64,000 nt of DNA from NCBI GenBank assembly GCA_031841125.1, contig CM063112.1, positions 16,828,603 to 16,892,602 of the forward strand, given 5' to 3'. How positions within the stretch are numbered: position 1 is the first letter of the stretch; each line of letters begins with the position of its first letter. Both the position numbers and the translations under genes were made by a program. Origin of the DNA: Acanthococcus lagerstroemiae. Taxonomy: Eukaryota; Arthropoda; Insecta; Hemiptera; Eriococcidae. This document shows, piece by piece, positions 13,960-24,403 of the stretch. Below the pieces are notes generated by a model. The model saw only the letters and a program-made list of their open reading frames with translations. It was not told the origin of the DNA and ran no database searches.

Positions 13960-14545
13960 ATATACTTACGACACCAGTGTAACAGTAGCATCTCCAAAAA
14001 CGAGAACTTAAGGAAGTTTCGGATTGGAGGAGTAGAAAGAGTACAAGACTACAAATATCTCGGCCAAATGATGTCCTTACAAGAGAAAACGAAGAAATAA
14101 TTATATGCCAGGATAGGTAATGGACGGAAGGCGTATTGGGGCCATGAAGATATGTTCAAAAGCAAAATGAAGATCTAGTCAAAAAGTCTTGGAGAGTACT
14201 GTGATGCAAGTTTTTAATGTGGAGCACCAACTTGCGCCTGGACTGCCAACGATAACTCAAAATTCAATGTTAAGGAGTATAATAGGGGTTAAGTTAAAGG
14301 ATAAAATAAAGAAGGGAAATTTATATACAGTAATGAGAGCTACGCCAATTGCATACCAAATTAAAGAACTAATAATTTACATGGGGCATCTGGCCAAAAA
14401 AAAATATGGGAAAATGGAATTATGATACAACCTTTTAGATAACCAAGGGATAAAAGGAGAGGTAGACCCCCATCAGTTAGATACATGAACTCATTAAAGA
14501 AACAGGCCCACGTGGGATGAGAATAGCCCAAAATAGTAGTAAGTG
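13960..14545 (+). pseudogene. RTE-like LINE, C-terminal fragment
   Basis: Conceptual translation gives RIGGVERVQDYKYLGQ, then an IGNGRKAYWG-like block, then LRSIIGVKLKDKIKK and finally a GRPPSVRYMNSLKK-like tail. This order (YLGQ; gRKA-W; mLgi-LkDKI; GRP--RW-dsl) is characteristic of the C-terminus of RTE-type endonuclease/reverse transcriptases found across arthropods. Stops and frame changes occur (for example near 14,098 and 14,175). No RT catalytic core is left. A second, better preserved fragment of the same kind lies at 23,995-24,403. Confidence 0.65.
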
Positions 14546-14621
14546 CAGAGGGTTAGCATAAGCCTATGTCCAAAAATGGGCGGGCTCAAGATTGCGAATA
14601 AAAAATATACATAAATATGTA

Positions 14622-15179
14622 GGATGATCAAAAAGTAACCTTTGATACACCTCTGAAAGCCAAAAAAAGATAAGGTAAAAATTTCCAAATGATAGGACAT
14701 GTTCGTGCGGCTTCTGAGACAACACTGTAAAAATTTCAGGCGCGTACGACGAACGAGGAAGGCAGGACAGTACAAAAACGATGGAGCTACCGTTGAAACG
14801 TGTGTCAAGAATTGAAGTGCGCGCAGTAATACGTTTTTTCACCACGCTTGGCGCATGGCTGCGACAATCGAACTTTTGTCCACTTACAAACGCGAAGGGG
14901 AACCAAGCTCGACGGTATCGTGACGGGGGACGAGACGTGGGTCCACCACCAGTATACTCCTGCAAGCGGACTCGCCGAGTGCGGTGAAAAAATGTTTGCG
15001 CGCGCTTCAATTCTTGACACACGTTTCAACAGTAGCTCCATCGTTTTTATATTGTCCTGCCTACCTCGTTCGTCTTACGCGCCTGAAATCCTTACAGTGT
15101 TGTCTCAGAAGCTTCACGAACATGTCCTATTTTTTTTGGTTTTCAGAGGTAGCGGAGGTTACTTGTTAATCATCCCTTG
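14622..15179. mobile_element. Palindromic mariner derivative with ~200-bp inverted arms
   Basis: The left arm (about 14,622-14,840) and the reverse complement of the right arm (about 14,984-15,179) match closely over roughly 200 bp, down to small indels. Both begin near GGATGATCA/GGGATGATTA and both contain the same coding start, reading MELPLKRVSRIEVRA in one arm and MELLLKRVSRIEARA in the other, which resembles a mariner transposase N-terminus. The spacer holds VTGDETWVHH, the first catalytic Asp block of mariner-family DDE/DDD transposases. The element therefore has two inverted 5' ends around a remnant of the catalytic centre. TA flanks both ends (14,620-14,621 and 15,180-15,181), the family's usual target duplication. 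It cannot encode a transposase but could be mobilised in trans. Confidence 0.8.
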
Positions 15180-15181
15180 TA

Positions 15182-16420
15182 AATAAATGCTGATGTGACA
15201 CCAGTATAACCGCGGGATCTTCGACTAAATAATGATATAAGGGAGGCTCAAATTAGCTTAGAAAGGCAATGCAGTGGTTTAACAGTAATTTTGTAAAATT
15301 ACGTATCAAAAAAAACAGAAACCGTCTACTTCTCCATCTATAAAAGACACTAGGACTGAACATAATAACGAACTTTGAAAAAACAACTTTTGAGCCTAAA
15401 TATTAACCAATCCCTCATTTAGGCTGCCCACACAGATTCATTACACATCAAACTCAGTAAAACCAACTAACTACTCTACTTATACTGCCTTTGAGATAAG
15501 AGTAAATTCTGATCAAATTTTCACAAGATTGCAAAATCAAATTCTCTTTCCAACTGTTAATACTGAAGAAGTGAAGACATGTTTCAAATTTGCTTTCCAA
15601 TTAGCAACACTGACAGTTTTTTAGACTGTCCCTTCGTCTCCTCCCTATGAATAGTCACACGGGCAGTTCTCAGCACGAGACGAGAACTATTAAAACATTT
15701 GTGAGAAAGTAACGATTCTGTTGAGGTTTGTTAACTTGAGAATTTCATAAGGCCTATGGTTGTACAAATAATAGGACTATAAAAGTAGTTCGACTCATGC
15801 TGATGGGACATCATTGTGGAACGCCTCATATTTTACTCCATAGAGAAAAATATCTAGAGTAGTGCATAGTCTAACTGCACCACCTTTGTAACAGTGCAAG
15901 ATCTAGAAAAGAAGGGCCTTTACATTGACATTTTTCAAAGTGGACGTTTTTAGTAAGGGTCTGCAAAATTGGAAAAGCAAATACGACACCTGGTAACTAG
16001 GTAATCTACTTTTGTTTGCTATTCAGTTTGAAAGTCTTGCGTTGGCCTGTTTAAGACACTGTGAGTCAATGAAAAGGAACACTTCTCGCTCAAGATGGCT
16101 AAGGCATCCATTCATATCTCTGTTTGTTTCTCTCGTCCATTAATGAACGAAAATAGCAAAACTTATAATAGGTAGGTTTGACAAAAAACGACGTTGGATC
16201 TGTCACAATGAACCTCTGCGGAGAGAAAAAGAGGAAACTGTGAAGACTGGAAGATGACGGTTGTAAATAAAGGAACTGGTCAACCAGTAGAAAGAAGTTG
16301 GCACGACAGGAAAAGGTTGATCACTAGGCAATTTCAGACTATAAATTTTATATTTGACAAAAAACAAAAAGAAGACGCAAGAATACTACCTATGAATGGT
16401 GGAATAGTTGATCATTGCTC
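15182..16420. other. No gene recognised
   Basis: AT-rich, no open frame above about 70 codons and no repeat structure seen. Confidence 0.35.
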
Positions 16421-16423
16421 GGT

Positions 16424-16476
16424 GGAGCCGTGGGTATATCTGCTTCAAGTCAGAACATGGAGCCGTGGGTATACCT
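16424..16476 (+). repeat. Short direct repeat
   Basis: GGAGCCGTGGGTATA occurs twice about 34 bases apart, just upstream of the MITE at 16,509. Confidence 0.6.
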
Positions 16477-16508
16477 GATTCGAGTAATCAACATATTCTC
16501 AGCTCTTA

Positions 16509-16684
16509 AGCAGATCATACACTAGGCGCAGCAAGCAAACAACAGGGAACAGCAAACTAATGTATTTTTATTGACTTGCATGTTGCGTGCTTTGACATGC
16601 ATTGCACATGTGGTTGGAGTGGTGTATACAGATCTTGGTTATTGTTTGTTTGCTATGCTTGCTGCGCATAGTGTATGATCTGCT
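16509..16684. mobile_element. 176-bp MITE with TTA target duplication
   Basis: The ends are inverted repeats of about 28 bp (AGCAGATCATACACTA then [G/T]GCGCAGCAAGCA) with a single mismatch. TTA precedes the left end (16,506-16,508) and follows the right end (16,685-16,687). A 3-bp TTA/TWA duplication is typical of PIF/Harbinger-derived MITEs; that assignment is inference. No coding capacity. Confidence 0.8.
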
Positions 16685-17060
16685 TTAGAATGTCAGTCTT
16701 CGTCCTGTTTTGAAACTTGTAACCGAATGACGTACCAACCAGGTGCATAAGATTTCAAAGTTCATATTGTGTTTTTGTAAAAATTTCGGGTGACAATGAC
16801 GAAAGTTACGTGTCAATTCATATTTCTGCTATTTGTGAAACATATTTGTTTGGGGGCTGGGGTTTTTCATTCACGGAAATGAATAATTTGATAATTTTGT
16901 CCGTCGCGTACAACTTCCAACCTTTTCAGCTCAACGACAACCTCCTTCCTCAAAACGGAATCTAAAATTGTTAAATATGTTTTCTCTTCCCAATGCCCCA
17001 GCGAGAAATCTTATGGTCGCACGACGCCCCGAGCTACTTGTGCCACTACTCATACTTCAG

Positions 17061-17205
17061 CAGTGGCGTGGCCAGCTTAGTGTTTCAGGGAGGGTCTGGT
17101 CTTAACCACAGGGGAGGCATGTCAGAGGGGGTACTAAAATTAGAGAAACCACGATCTGAGGAAATCGCAAAAAGGGTCCAGTCTCCTTAATCCAGCTAGC
17201 CACTG
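17061..17205. mobile_element. 145-bp hAT-type MITE
   Basis: The left end reads CAGTGGCGTGGCCAGC and the inverse of the right end reads CAGTGGCTAGCTGGA. The flanking octamers are TACTTCAG (17,053-17,060) and TACTCCAG (17,206-17,213), a 7/8 match. CAGTGGCG ends with 8-bp target duplications are characteristic of hAT elements. Nonautonomous. Confidence 0.75.
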
Positions 17206-17213
17206 TACTCCAG

Positions 17214-17956
17214 ATCACGTTCATTCTCTATTTCTAAATCTGTCACATCTCTGATGGCGCCAATAAGCAGTCGCAATTCGCCTTTACAAAACAACAATTT
17301 GTCAAATCTCAAAACAGCTCGTAATAATCGTTAATACACGAGATCCTTCTCGAAACCAATTATAAAACAGTGACCAGAATGTACGCGATCGCCGAGCCGT
17401 CATCTGCTGTATCTTCTGACCTCTTTATTTCCACAAACTTTCGATATTTCAATACGAATGACAGAATCGTCTCGAGCTTGACAACGTCCTCGACAAGCAG
17501 GTTCACCAGTGCGAAGCGCTCAATTCATCTGTCTACGTCGAAATAAGTGTCTTCTAAGTCTGACAGATGCGATTCAAACGAAATTTTTTCGGTCTCCGGG
17601 GAACTCGATCACTACTATACACTGCCGTCTGCGCATAAAACAGAAGAACGAACTCCACACGGCTTCGTCAGAAACGTCCTATAGGGTCTCCAACGCCGAT
17701 ATTCGCTTGCCTCGCCGCTTTCGTCGAACATGAATGAACCGCGAACCGCCGATTCGGCGCGAATATAAAATACGCTTTTCCGAAAGACGATTTCCTCTTA
17801 TTGCCGAAAACGTCGAGATGTCATGTCTCGACTCGAAGAGCCAATTATTTCCCTAGTACACACACCGGATGAGGGAGGGGAGCTCAGACTCGGCTTGACT
17901 GCTGTTTCCCGCTCAAAATTCGCAACCGCGGCAAATGCTATCAATCAGGAACATAG
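17214..17956. other. CpG-rich region, no gene recognised
   Basis: CpG-dense, with a GAATATAAAATACG stretch near 17,761. Only a 74-codon frame without motif. It might be unique host sequence such as a promoter or exon, but nothing decides it. Confidence 0.3.
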
Positions 17957-18256
17957 CGCACCCCGTAACCTCGGCCAGTTCACATGAACAAAGGTAGGAC
18001 ATGCATGCCACCACCAGATCAGAAACATTGGTACTGTGCGTGTGCACGTTGTGGACAGCTTACTCAACGTTGCGAAACACGTGGCTAATAAGCGAACAGC
18101 GGCTGCACACTCTTCGGCACAGAGACGGAAAACAAACGCAACAAAACCGTGAGGAAAGCAGTGGCAAACTATCCCGACTTAACCTGTCCAGGGTAGTCGC
18201 GTGTCAGAAACCGCAACCGTCAACGTCCGGCATCGGATACAGCGCCTGAAGACGGC
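17957..18256 (+). repeat. Dispersed repeat family B, copy 2
   Basis: Matches 12,824-13,122 (opposite strand) and 21,031-21,320. It retains the segment around GCGGCTGCACACTCTTCGG that copy 3 lacks. Open frames differ from those of copy 1, and stops interrupt the frame open there, so a conserved protein is not established. Confidence 0.75.
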
Positions 18257-18714
18257 AAATGCCAAAATTATGTACAAATTGTGGAGGCTGTAAACGGTCA
18301 ACCGGTGTATCCGGCAAACGGCGGAATTAATTTTTTTATTGAAATTTATGAATTCATATGATCAAAATCATTGATTACCTGTAATTTTAATTGAAAAAGA
18401 ATTTATTTTTATTTCATTATTTATATATATGAATTTAATTGAAATTATAGAGTCGTGATGCTTTTGTAAGCACTCCGTTATTGCAAGATTGCCTCATGTG
18501 TTTTCCATAATCTAGCTTTTACCCTATACAGTCTTCCTCCTCCAGTATCCCAGCCATTCTTCGGCTCTCAATCGGCGCGCACATGGTAACCGCTGCTCTT
18601 CTCTTCCGAAACGAGACTTTGCCCAAAAAACTTTTTCCTCGTTCTTCTATTCCCCTGCCTTCCTCGATTTTCGTATACCAGGGCAAGGCGCGATACCAGA
18701 TTGCAGATTCCTGC

Positions 18715-20247
18715 ACAAGGCCGGATTTACGAATAGGCAAAGTAGGCAGTTGCCTACGACGAAAGCTCATGAGTGGCGCCAATAAGCGTCACTCGTTTCA
18801 TCGGCGCTACTCGAATTCTCACGAAATTTTGAAATTTATTTTTAAAAATCAGAAGCTTCTTTCTCCAACAACTCACTTTATGATGATTTTGTGGGCAAAA
18901 ATACTGAAAAGACTGAATAAGACGAATATAACTTCACAAAAAGCCAACATATTTCTGAAGACTTCGAGTGAATTGTATGAATCTTTGCAATTATATTTTC
19001 AAGACTTGAGAGGATGATACAATGAGTTAATTTCAAAAATGAACACAACATTCCACACTTCTCTAGATATGATTGTGCCGGATGAAGGTGATTCTAATCA
19101 GGGTGGAACTAGGGTGCCTAGAATTCGAAGGACTAAAAGGTGATAAAGCTCAGATTCCTGAAGTCATACTGACTGGACCAAAAAAAAAAATGGAAGTGGA
19201 AAGGTTTCAACGTGACTATTGATAATTTGGTCGAGATGCAGCGGAGGAAGAAAGATTTTACAATGATATAAATGATGACTTGAATTTCTTTTCAATTTCG
19301 GAAAAAGTGATAAACATAACAAGGAATAAGGAAAAGTGCGAAAAAATTTTCAGAATTTTATGATGTTGATGTATCCAATGACATAATTGAGGAAGCAATT
19401 CAATTCAAGTATTTTTTGCAGAGTCACAATCTTAAAAGTCCTCGTAAATCGGATCCCTTGGAAAACTTCCAGTGTATCACAAAAAATAATTTGATGTCCA
19501 CCTTTCCAAACATATTTATTGCTTATCAAATCTTTTTAACATTACCAGCCAGCAATTGTTCTGGGGAAAGGAGTTTTTCAGCTTTGAAACGTATCAAAAA
19601 TTACCTAAGGAATCCGCTGCGTCAGATTCAAACTTCATATCTCTCGTTGTTGCACACTGAGTCTAAATTGACCAAAGAATATGATATTAATCAGATTATT
19701 GATGCATTTGCCACCAAAAAAGCCAGAAAAAAATCTTTCTAGAGTCCATATTTCAAAGTAAAGATACGGTTGACCGTCTATCACAATATGATTTTGTATT
19801 ATTATATTTCTCTAACATTTACTCGTGCAGTATTGTTGAATTTTCATTACCTATACTTATTACCAAACTCGTGATTACGTTTATAGCCTACAATTGTTTC
19901 TTATTTATATTCTCATCATATACCCAGTATATACTTTCATTTTCATATGTTCAATTATTATCATAACTCATAAGTTTAATCTTTGGTCTCGCTATCTAGT
20001 TTTTGGTTCATCAATCATCAACACTATGTTTTGTAGTTTTTTATTATTCCTAATTCCTAATACATGATCATATTATTCATATTTCAAGATTGATTAATCA
20101 GAACAGAGAGAGAGAGAGAGAAAAGATGAAGAAATTTCTTCCCACGAAAAAATCTTGAGAAAGGGAGAGGGGGGATTTCAAGGTGAAAATTCTTAGGAGT
20201 CGCCTTCCGTTTTGCCTACGACACCACAGCAGGCAAATCCGGCCCGG
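18715..20247 (+). mobile_element. Degenerate hAT transposon (~1.5 kb)
   Basis: The left end contains AAGGCCGGATTTACGAATAGG and the inverse of the right end contains CGGGCCGGATTTGCC, the GGCCGGATTT terminal repeat seen in one group of hAT elements. Flanking octamers are ATTCCTGC (18,707-18,714) and TATCCTGC (20,248-20,255), 6/8 identical. Between them lie broken pieces of a hAT transposase, all on the plus strand. At 1.5 kb it has lost much of an autonomous element's length. Confidence 0.75.
18769..19742 (+). pseudogene. hAT transposase remnant (ZMYM1-like type)
   Basis: Fragments appear in order across frames. KANIFLKTSSELYESLQLYF followed by QDLRG lies near 18,940-19,014; a coding-like stretch with multiple frameshifts follows to about 19,400; an open C-terminal piece at 19,416-19,742 reads LPASNCSGERSFSALKRIKN then YLRNPLRQIQTSYLSLLH. 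The LP-SNCSGERSFSALKRIKN block is the hAT C-terminal dimerisation region. Related host-annotated proteins are usually named zinc finger MYM-type protein 1-like. Stops and frameshifts between pieces rule out function. The N-terminal zinc finger is not visible. Confidence 0.85.
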
Positions 20248-20288
20248 TATCCTGCATTTTGCCTCCCGTGACTGAATTCTTTCAACAG

Positions 20289-20334
20289 GACGTTGGCCAC
20301 GGTGCTCGAGAAACGTCCACGCCGACTAAGTTCG
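20289..20334 (+). other. Candidate 46-nt exon (weak)
   Basis: A pyrimidine-rich tract ending TTTCAACAG is followed by 46 bases open in two frames and then a consensus donor (TTCG then GTAAGT). No partner exon was identified, so this may be chance. Confidence 0.15.
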
Positions 20335-20876
20335 GTAAGTCTATTTTTCGATTCTTCATCATCCATCCACAGATCTGTTTCTGGCTAATTAGTTACACAT
20401 AACCGCCATATAGCGGCTGGAACAAACGATGGAACGAAGTCCGTATATTTCGATACGGTCGTTAACGGTGCCCGGAGTTGGTAAGCGGTATGCGACTGCG
20501 AAGGCTGATGGGGCAAGGTAGATGATCGCCGTTGCTTATGCAATAAGGAACTGCCACAAAACCAACTAGAGCTCGAAAAACGCTCGTTACAGTGAGCAGA
20601 GCGGGTAAATCTATAAAAGTGGACCGTATACTGACGATGGCTTGGTATTGGCGAACGGTTGTGGCACTTAATTAGCAGCCGAAGCCGGCTGTTAAAGTAC
20701 TGCAGCATGACTTTCAAATAATCGAATGTATAGTTATGCAATATTAGTATGGGGGAGAGAAGTCCAAACTTTCGGACAGAAGGCACATTCAAGTCTTGCT
20801 GAAACCGAATAGGGACCTCAAGTCAGCTAAAAGTCGATCAGTGTTTTGAAAGTTGGTAGCTGAAGACCGAGTCGCT
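20335..20876. other. No gene recognised
   Basis: A 135-codon minus-strand frame (20,385-20,792) is present but has no recognisable domain and a composition compatible with chance. A CTATAAAAG string lies near 20,611. Confidence 0.3.
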
Positions 20877-20950
20877 GTGGGGCCAAGTGGTAAAGTGCCG
20901 TTGTGCCCGCTTTGCAATCCTTGCGTCTCCGGTTCCATTCCCACCAACGA
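20877..20950 (+). other. tRNA-like segment with A- and B-box (SINE head?)
   Basis: GGGGCCAAGTGGTAAAGTG resembles a polymerase III A-box region, and GGTTCCATTCC (20,931-20,941) differs from the B-box consensus GGTTCGANTCC at one specific position. The roughly 50-base spacing is right for a tRNA-derived promoter. The acceptor arms do not clearly pair, so this is more likely the head of a tRNA-derived SINE than a working tRNA gene. Repeat family B copy 3 begins about 80 bases downstream, but the other family B copies lack this head. Confidence 0.4.
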
Positions 20951-21030
20951 CGGAAAGCTAGTAATATTTGAGTACCCTCACTAACATCCTAGAGAACACA
21001 GCGACTACAGTATCAATCGAGGTGGAAACA

Positions 21031-21320
21031 GCGCGTCCTGTAACCTCCGTTGTCCGTTCACTCGAATAAGACATTACAATCGCAGGACGTGTTCCTACCA
21101 GATTAGAAAGATCGGTACTGTGCGTGTGCACATTGTGGATAGCTTACTCAACATCGTGAAACACGTGGCCTTCGGCACAGAAAAGAAAAACTCTAATGCC
21201 ACAGAACTGTATGAAAAGCAATGGCAAACTACCCTGACTAAACTGCCTATGAGAATCGCATATCAGAACCGCGAGTACTGCCAACGTTCGGCAGCGGATA
21301 TGGCGCTTGAAGAAACTGAA
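21031..21320 (+). repeat. Dispersed repeat family B, copy 3
   Basis: Begins at GCGCGTCCTGTAACCTCCG and ends near GGCGCTTGAAG, colinear with copies at 12,824 (minus) and 17,957 (plus). It is shorter than the others through an internal deletion just before CTTCGGCACAGA. A 108-codon frame (21,120-21,446) starts inside it and runs past its end. Confidence 0.75.
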
Positions 21321-22003
21321 GACCGCATCTGGAAATCCGATGATCGGGCAGCAAAGGTAAAGCAAAAGCAGTTTTTGACTGACTTCCAGATGACCTTCCA
21401 ATCTGAGACGTCTTCAGGATTTGGAAACCAACCCAAGGACTGTTAATTGGCGGCCATTTTACAAAGGGTATTCGTCAGCTGGAGGCCATTCACGAGACTG
21501 AAAGATGGCTGAAAGCTAAAATCTAAACGCCAATAGTTGGAATATAAAACTGGTGGCTACTAGTAGATGGGGGATGAGTTATGAGGTAATGACTGAGCCT
21601 CTGAAACATTTCCATCTAGCCTGGAATCGCCTCAAAAGAGCATCAAAGAGTATTGAACAGGTCTGAAACTCTTTTAGGTCTTAAGCAGATCTGATAAAAT
21701 TCTATGACAATACGTAATATACAAACAATGAGATGATGTCAGGTGATTTTGAATATTTCTATAAAATTAGGAAAATCAGATTCACAGTAGGAAAAATTAC
21801 AAAGGAAAAAGCACTTCCCAACATCTCAGAGGTTTGAAGTCCGATTTCTACCAAATAGACTCGCTCCTATTGTTTTCAAAGTTGAAACAGACTTTTTGCT
21901 GTTTTAAGAAACAAAACATAAACTCTGTTCCCACCAGATTAAAAACGGCAATTACTACAACTGCGCATTATTTATACTTATAGTCCAGTGGCAACTTTTA
22001 AAG
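21321..22003. other. No gene; partial relative of the foldback arm
   Basis: Around 21,848-21,930 there is a stretch (ACCAAATAGACTCGCTCCT, then ATTGTTTTCAAAG) that resembles the left arm of the foldback element starting near 22,770. It looks like a solitary decayed arm. Confidence 0.4.
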
Positions 22004-22310
22004 TTTCCAGCTCTATTTCAGTCTCGTTTCCTTGCGTTTGGTTATGAATGAATTTTATTTCTAAGATGAAATGCGATTTCGGTGTCAAATTCTTATTTTT
22101 AAGATTCAATGATATTACAGCACCAAATTTGTCGTGAATCCGATACTTTACTTTCCAGCTCTATTTTCAGTCTCATTTCCTCGTGTTCGTTTTTGAATGA
22201 ATTTCATTTTAAAGATGAAATGCAATTTCGGTGCTAAATTCTTATTTTTAAGATTGAATGATATTTCAGTGCCAAATTTTCTGTGAATCTGATCTCGATA
22301 CTTTATTTTC
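22004..22310 (+). repeat. Tandem duplication, ~150-bp unit
   Basis: Two full units (22,004-22,151 and 22,152-22,306) start with TTTCCAGCTCTATTT(T)CAGTC and share GATGAAATGC-ATTTCGGTG and CTTATTTTTAAGATT. A third copy is just entered at 22,307. Noncoding. Confidence 0.8.
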
Positions 22311-23049
22311 TAGCTCTATCATTAAGCCTGTTTTCTGTGCATTTACCTATTGTTTTCACAAACACTAAAATTTTTTATGTCTGTGTTGACGCACGAATAA
22401 AAGAGTAATTGAGAATTAACAAACAACAAACTACATAGAATGAAAATAAAGAATAGTTCTATCAACTAGCTTCCACTGCAATCCTACTTATTCTATAAAA
22501 ATTGTTACAAAATAATACACACAGAAATAACTATGCCGCATAAAACTGGACAAGATTCTCGCATATTATCGGTATGCTACTCCTTTTCTTTTTCCATTTT
22601 ATATTTTCTGAAGACCATTTTCACAGTTTTTCCATTTAGCCGAATGTTTAGTCGATTTTAGTCTTTTTCATTTAGCAGATTTTTAGCAGACTTTTATAGA
22701 CTTGGCCGATGTTTCCACTGAAACTAACTGGGGAAAAAAAATAGAAATGGCAACCCTGACTCGGATGACTGAATCTAAAAACAAAATGACTTTTCGGGAA
22801 TTTTGAGCTAATGCTCTTTTACCACTGCCCTGTGTTAGTAAAGCCAAAACTTATACCAAATGGACTCGCATCATTGTTTTGTTTTTAAAACTGAGAGATG
22901 CAGAACCGGTTCCTGTCCTTGGAAACAAAACACACACTGTTAAACGGACTGAAAAACAGAGATGACTGCGCTGTATCCCCACATACAGAACACCAGCAGC
23001 GTGAACAATCAACAGCAGGTTATTTTCTTGAAGCAGGAACAATCATCAG

Positions 23050-23762
23050 CCGTCTTCTCCCCTCTCCATTTCATCATCGTTAAGTTAAGGAATGAATGCG
23101 AACAGAGTTCTTAGAAAAAAAGCGTTCTCTCTGTTCATGAGCCATTCTTGACTGTTTACAACATTTGGTGTACTCTCTATGTTTCGCAATACTATATGTT
23201 GGGCGGGGATACTGCGCAGTCATCTTCCATTCAGTGTAAACAGTCATCTCCCCTCTCCCTTTTCTCATCACTAAGTTGAGAATAAACGCGAACGGCGTTC
23301 TTAAAAAAGCGTTTCTCTCAGTTCATGAGCCATTCTTAACTGTTTACAACATTGGGTGTTCTCTACAGGTTGATAAACAAGAAGTCGCACCATAGGGCCA
23401 ACATATTATGATAAGGCACAACGGATAACACAATCTCCGCTACATGCATTACATACATTGCACGTTACTACATGTTCGCCTATGGTGCGACTTCTCATTC
23501 ATCACCCGGATGTTTCGCAATACTGTATGTTGGGCGGAGATACTGCACAGTCATCTTCCATTCAGTGTAAACAGTCTTCTCCCCTCTCCCTTCCCTCATC
23601 GCTAAGTTGAGGAATGAACGCGAACGGGGTTCTTTAAAAAAGATTTTCTCTCTGTTCCTTCATGAGCCATTCTTGACTGTTTACATTTGGTGTTCTCTAT
23701 GTTTTGCAATTTTGTATGTTGGCCGGGGATACTGCGCAGTCATCATCCATTCAGTGTAAACA
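23050..23762 (+). repeat. Three ~190-bp tandem units inside the foldback element
   Basis: Units begin at about 23,050, 23,241 and 23,572, each with TCTCCCCTCTCC, an AAGCG/AAGAT-TTCTCTCTG block, CATGAGCCATTCTT, and GTATGTTGGGCGG (with minor variants). The second unit is split by the MITE at 23,366-23,509; without it that unit is about 187 bp long. Confidence 0.8.
23366..23509. mobile_element. Nested 144-bp MITE
   Basis: The ends are inverted copies: an inner block AGAAGTCGCACCATAGG is perfect in both arms, and the outer 14 bases match imperfectly (CAGGTTGATAAACA against CCGGGTGATGAATG). The neighbouring tandem units supply an empty site (TCTATGTTTCGC), showing a clean insertion between TCTA and TGTTTCGC. 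The target duplication is at most 1-2 bases, so a TA-type superfamily is possible. Confidence 0.8.
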
Positions 23763-23994
23763 GTAGTGATATTGTTCCCAAAAATAGCAACTAGTTTTGC
23801 TTCTCGGTTTTGAAAACAGAACAGTGACACGGCTAGTCCATTTAGTACAAGTTTGGCTTTACTAACAAGAGATGGCAAGAGAGCAACGGCTCAAAATCTC
23901 CGAAGAGTTGTCGTTTTGGGGTTTGGTACCATTATAGTATGCTGTCCATCCCGAAACTGAAGCCTATCACCGCCGAGTCTGTATCTACTGTACT

Positions 23995-24403
23995 AAACAG
24001 AAGTTGTAATAATGCCAGTGCTGAGTTATGAATGCTAAACATGGTCCCTCACAAAAGATCAAACAGTAAAACTACAAAGCACACAGACGGCCATGGAGAA
24101 AAGAATTTTAGGGCTAAAATTAAGTGACAAAATTAGTAATAGGAAAATAAGGGATAGAACTCAAAGTAAACACATAAGAGCGACAATAAAGCTATTAAAA
24201 TTTAAATACACAGGACATATGTACAGAAATAAAGAAGACGGGTGGCATCAGATAGCGACAGATTGGACCCCGTACAAAAAATGTAAGATGAAAAGGTAGA
24301 CCAAAAATGAGATAAAGGGATGAGATGAGGAACAGAGTAGGACGTATCTAGAAAAATAAAACTTATGACAGAACCCAGTGGAGGAGGATCGGAGAGGTCT
24401 ACG
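23995..24403 (+). pseudogene. RTE-like LINE, C-terminal fragment 2
   Basis: After a frame change near 24,060-24,090, an open stretch reads MEKRILGLKLSDKISNRKIR, DRTQSKHIRATIKLLKFKYT and GHMYRNKEDGWHQIATDWTP. This is the classic end of RTE-type LINE polyproteins (R-MLG-LRDRI-N--IR-RT---DI-----KLKW-WAGH--R--D-RW). Stops follow within the GRPK--R-DE segment. The fragment is cut at 24,403 by the MITE that follows. It is 5'-truncated and inactive. Confidence 0.85.

Larger units (their letters stand above)
22770..23938. mobile_element. Foldback-like element with internal tandem repeats
   Basis: The left arm (about 22,770-23,000) and the inverse of the right arm (about 23,695-23,938) match imperfectly over some 200 bp. 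Blocks in order are ATTTTGAGC, GTTAGTAAAGCCAAA, ACT/ACCAAATGGACT, and GATGACTGCGC(T/A)GTATCCCC near the inner end. Between the arms lie three tandem units of about 190 bp. Long arms plus subrepeats and no transposase recall Foldback/Galileo-type elements; that label is an analogy, not a match to a known family. The exact outer ends and the target duplication are not resolved. Confidence 0.55.

Noticed and set aside
20385..20792. 135-codon minus-strand frame
   Set aside because: No motif, no splice or homologous context; compatible with chance in CpG-rich DNA.
20877..20950. Functional tRNA gene
   Set aside because: A/B boxes are present, but a clean acceptor stem and anticodon arm could not be drawn.
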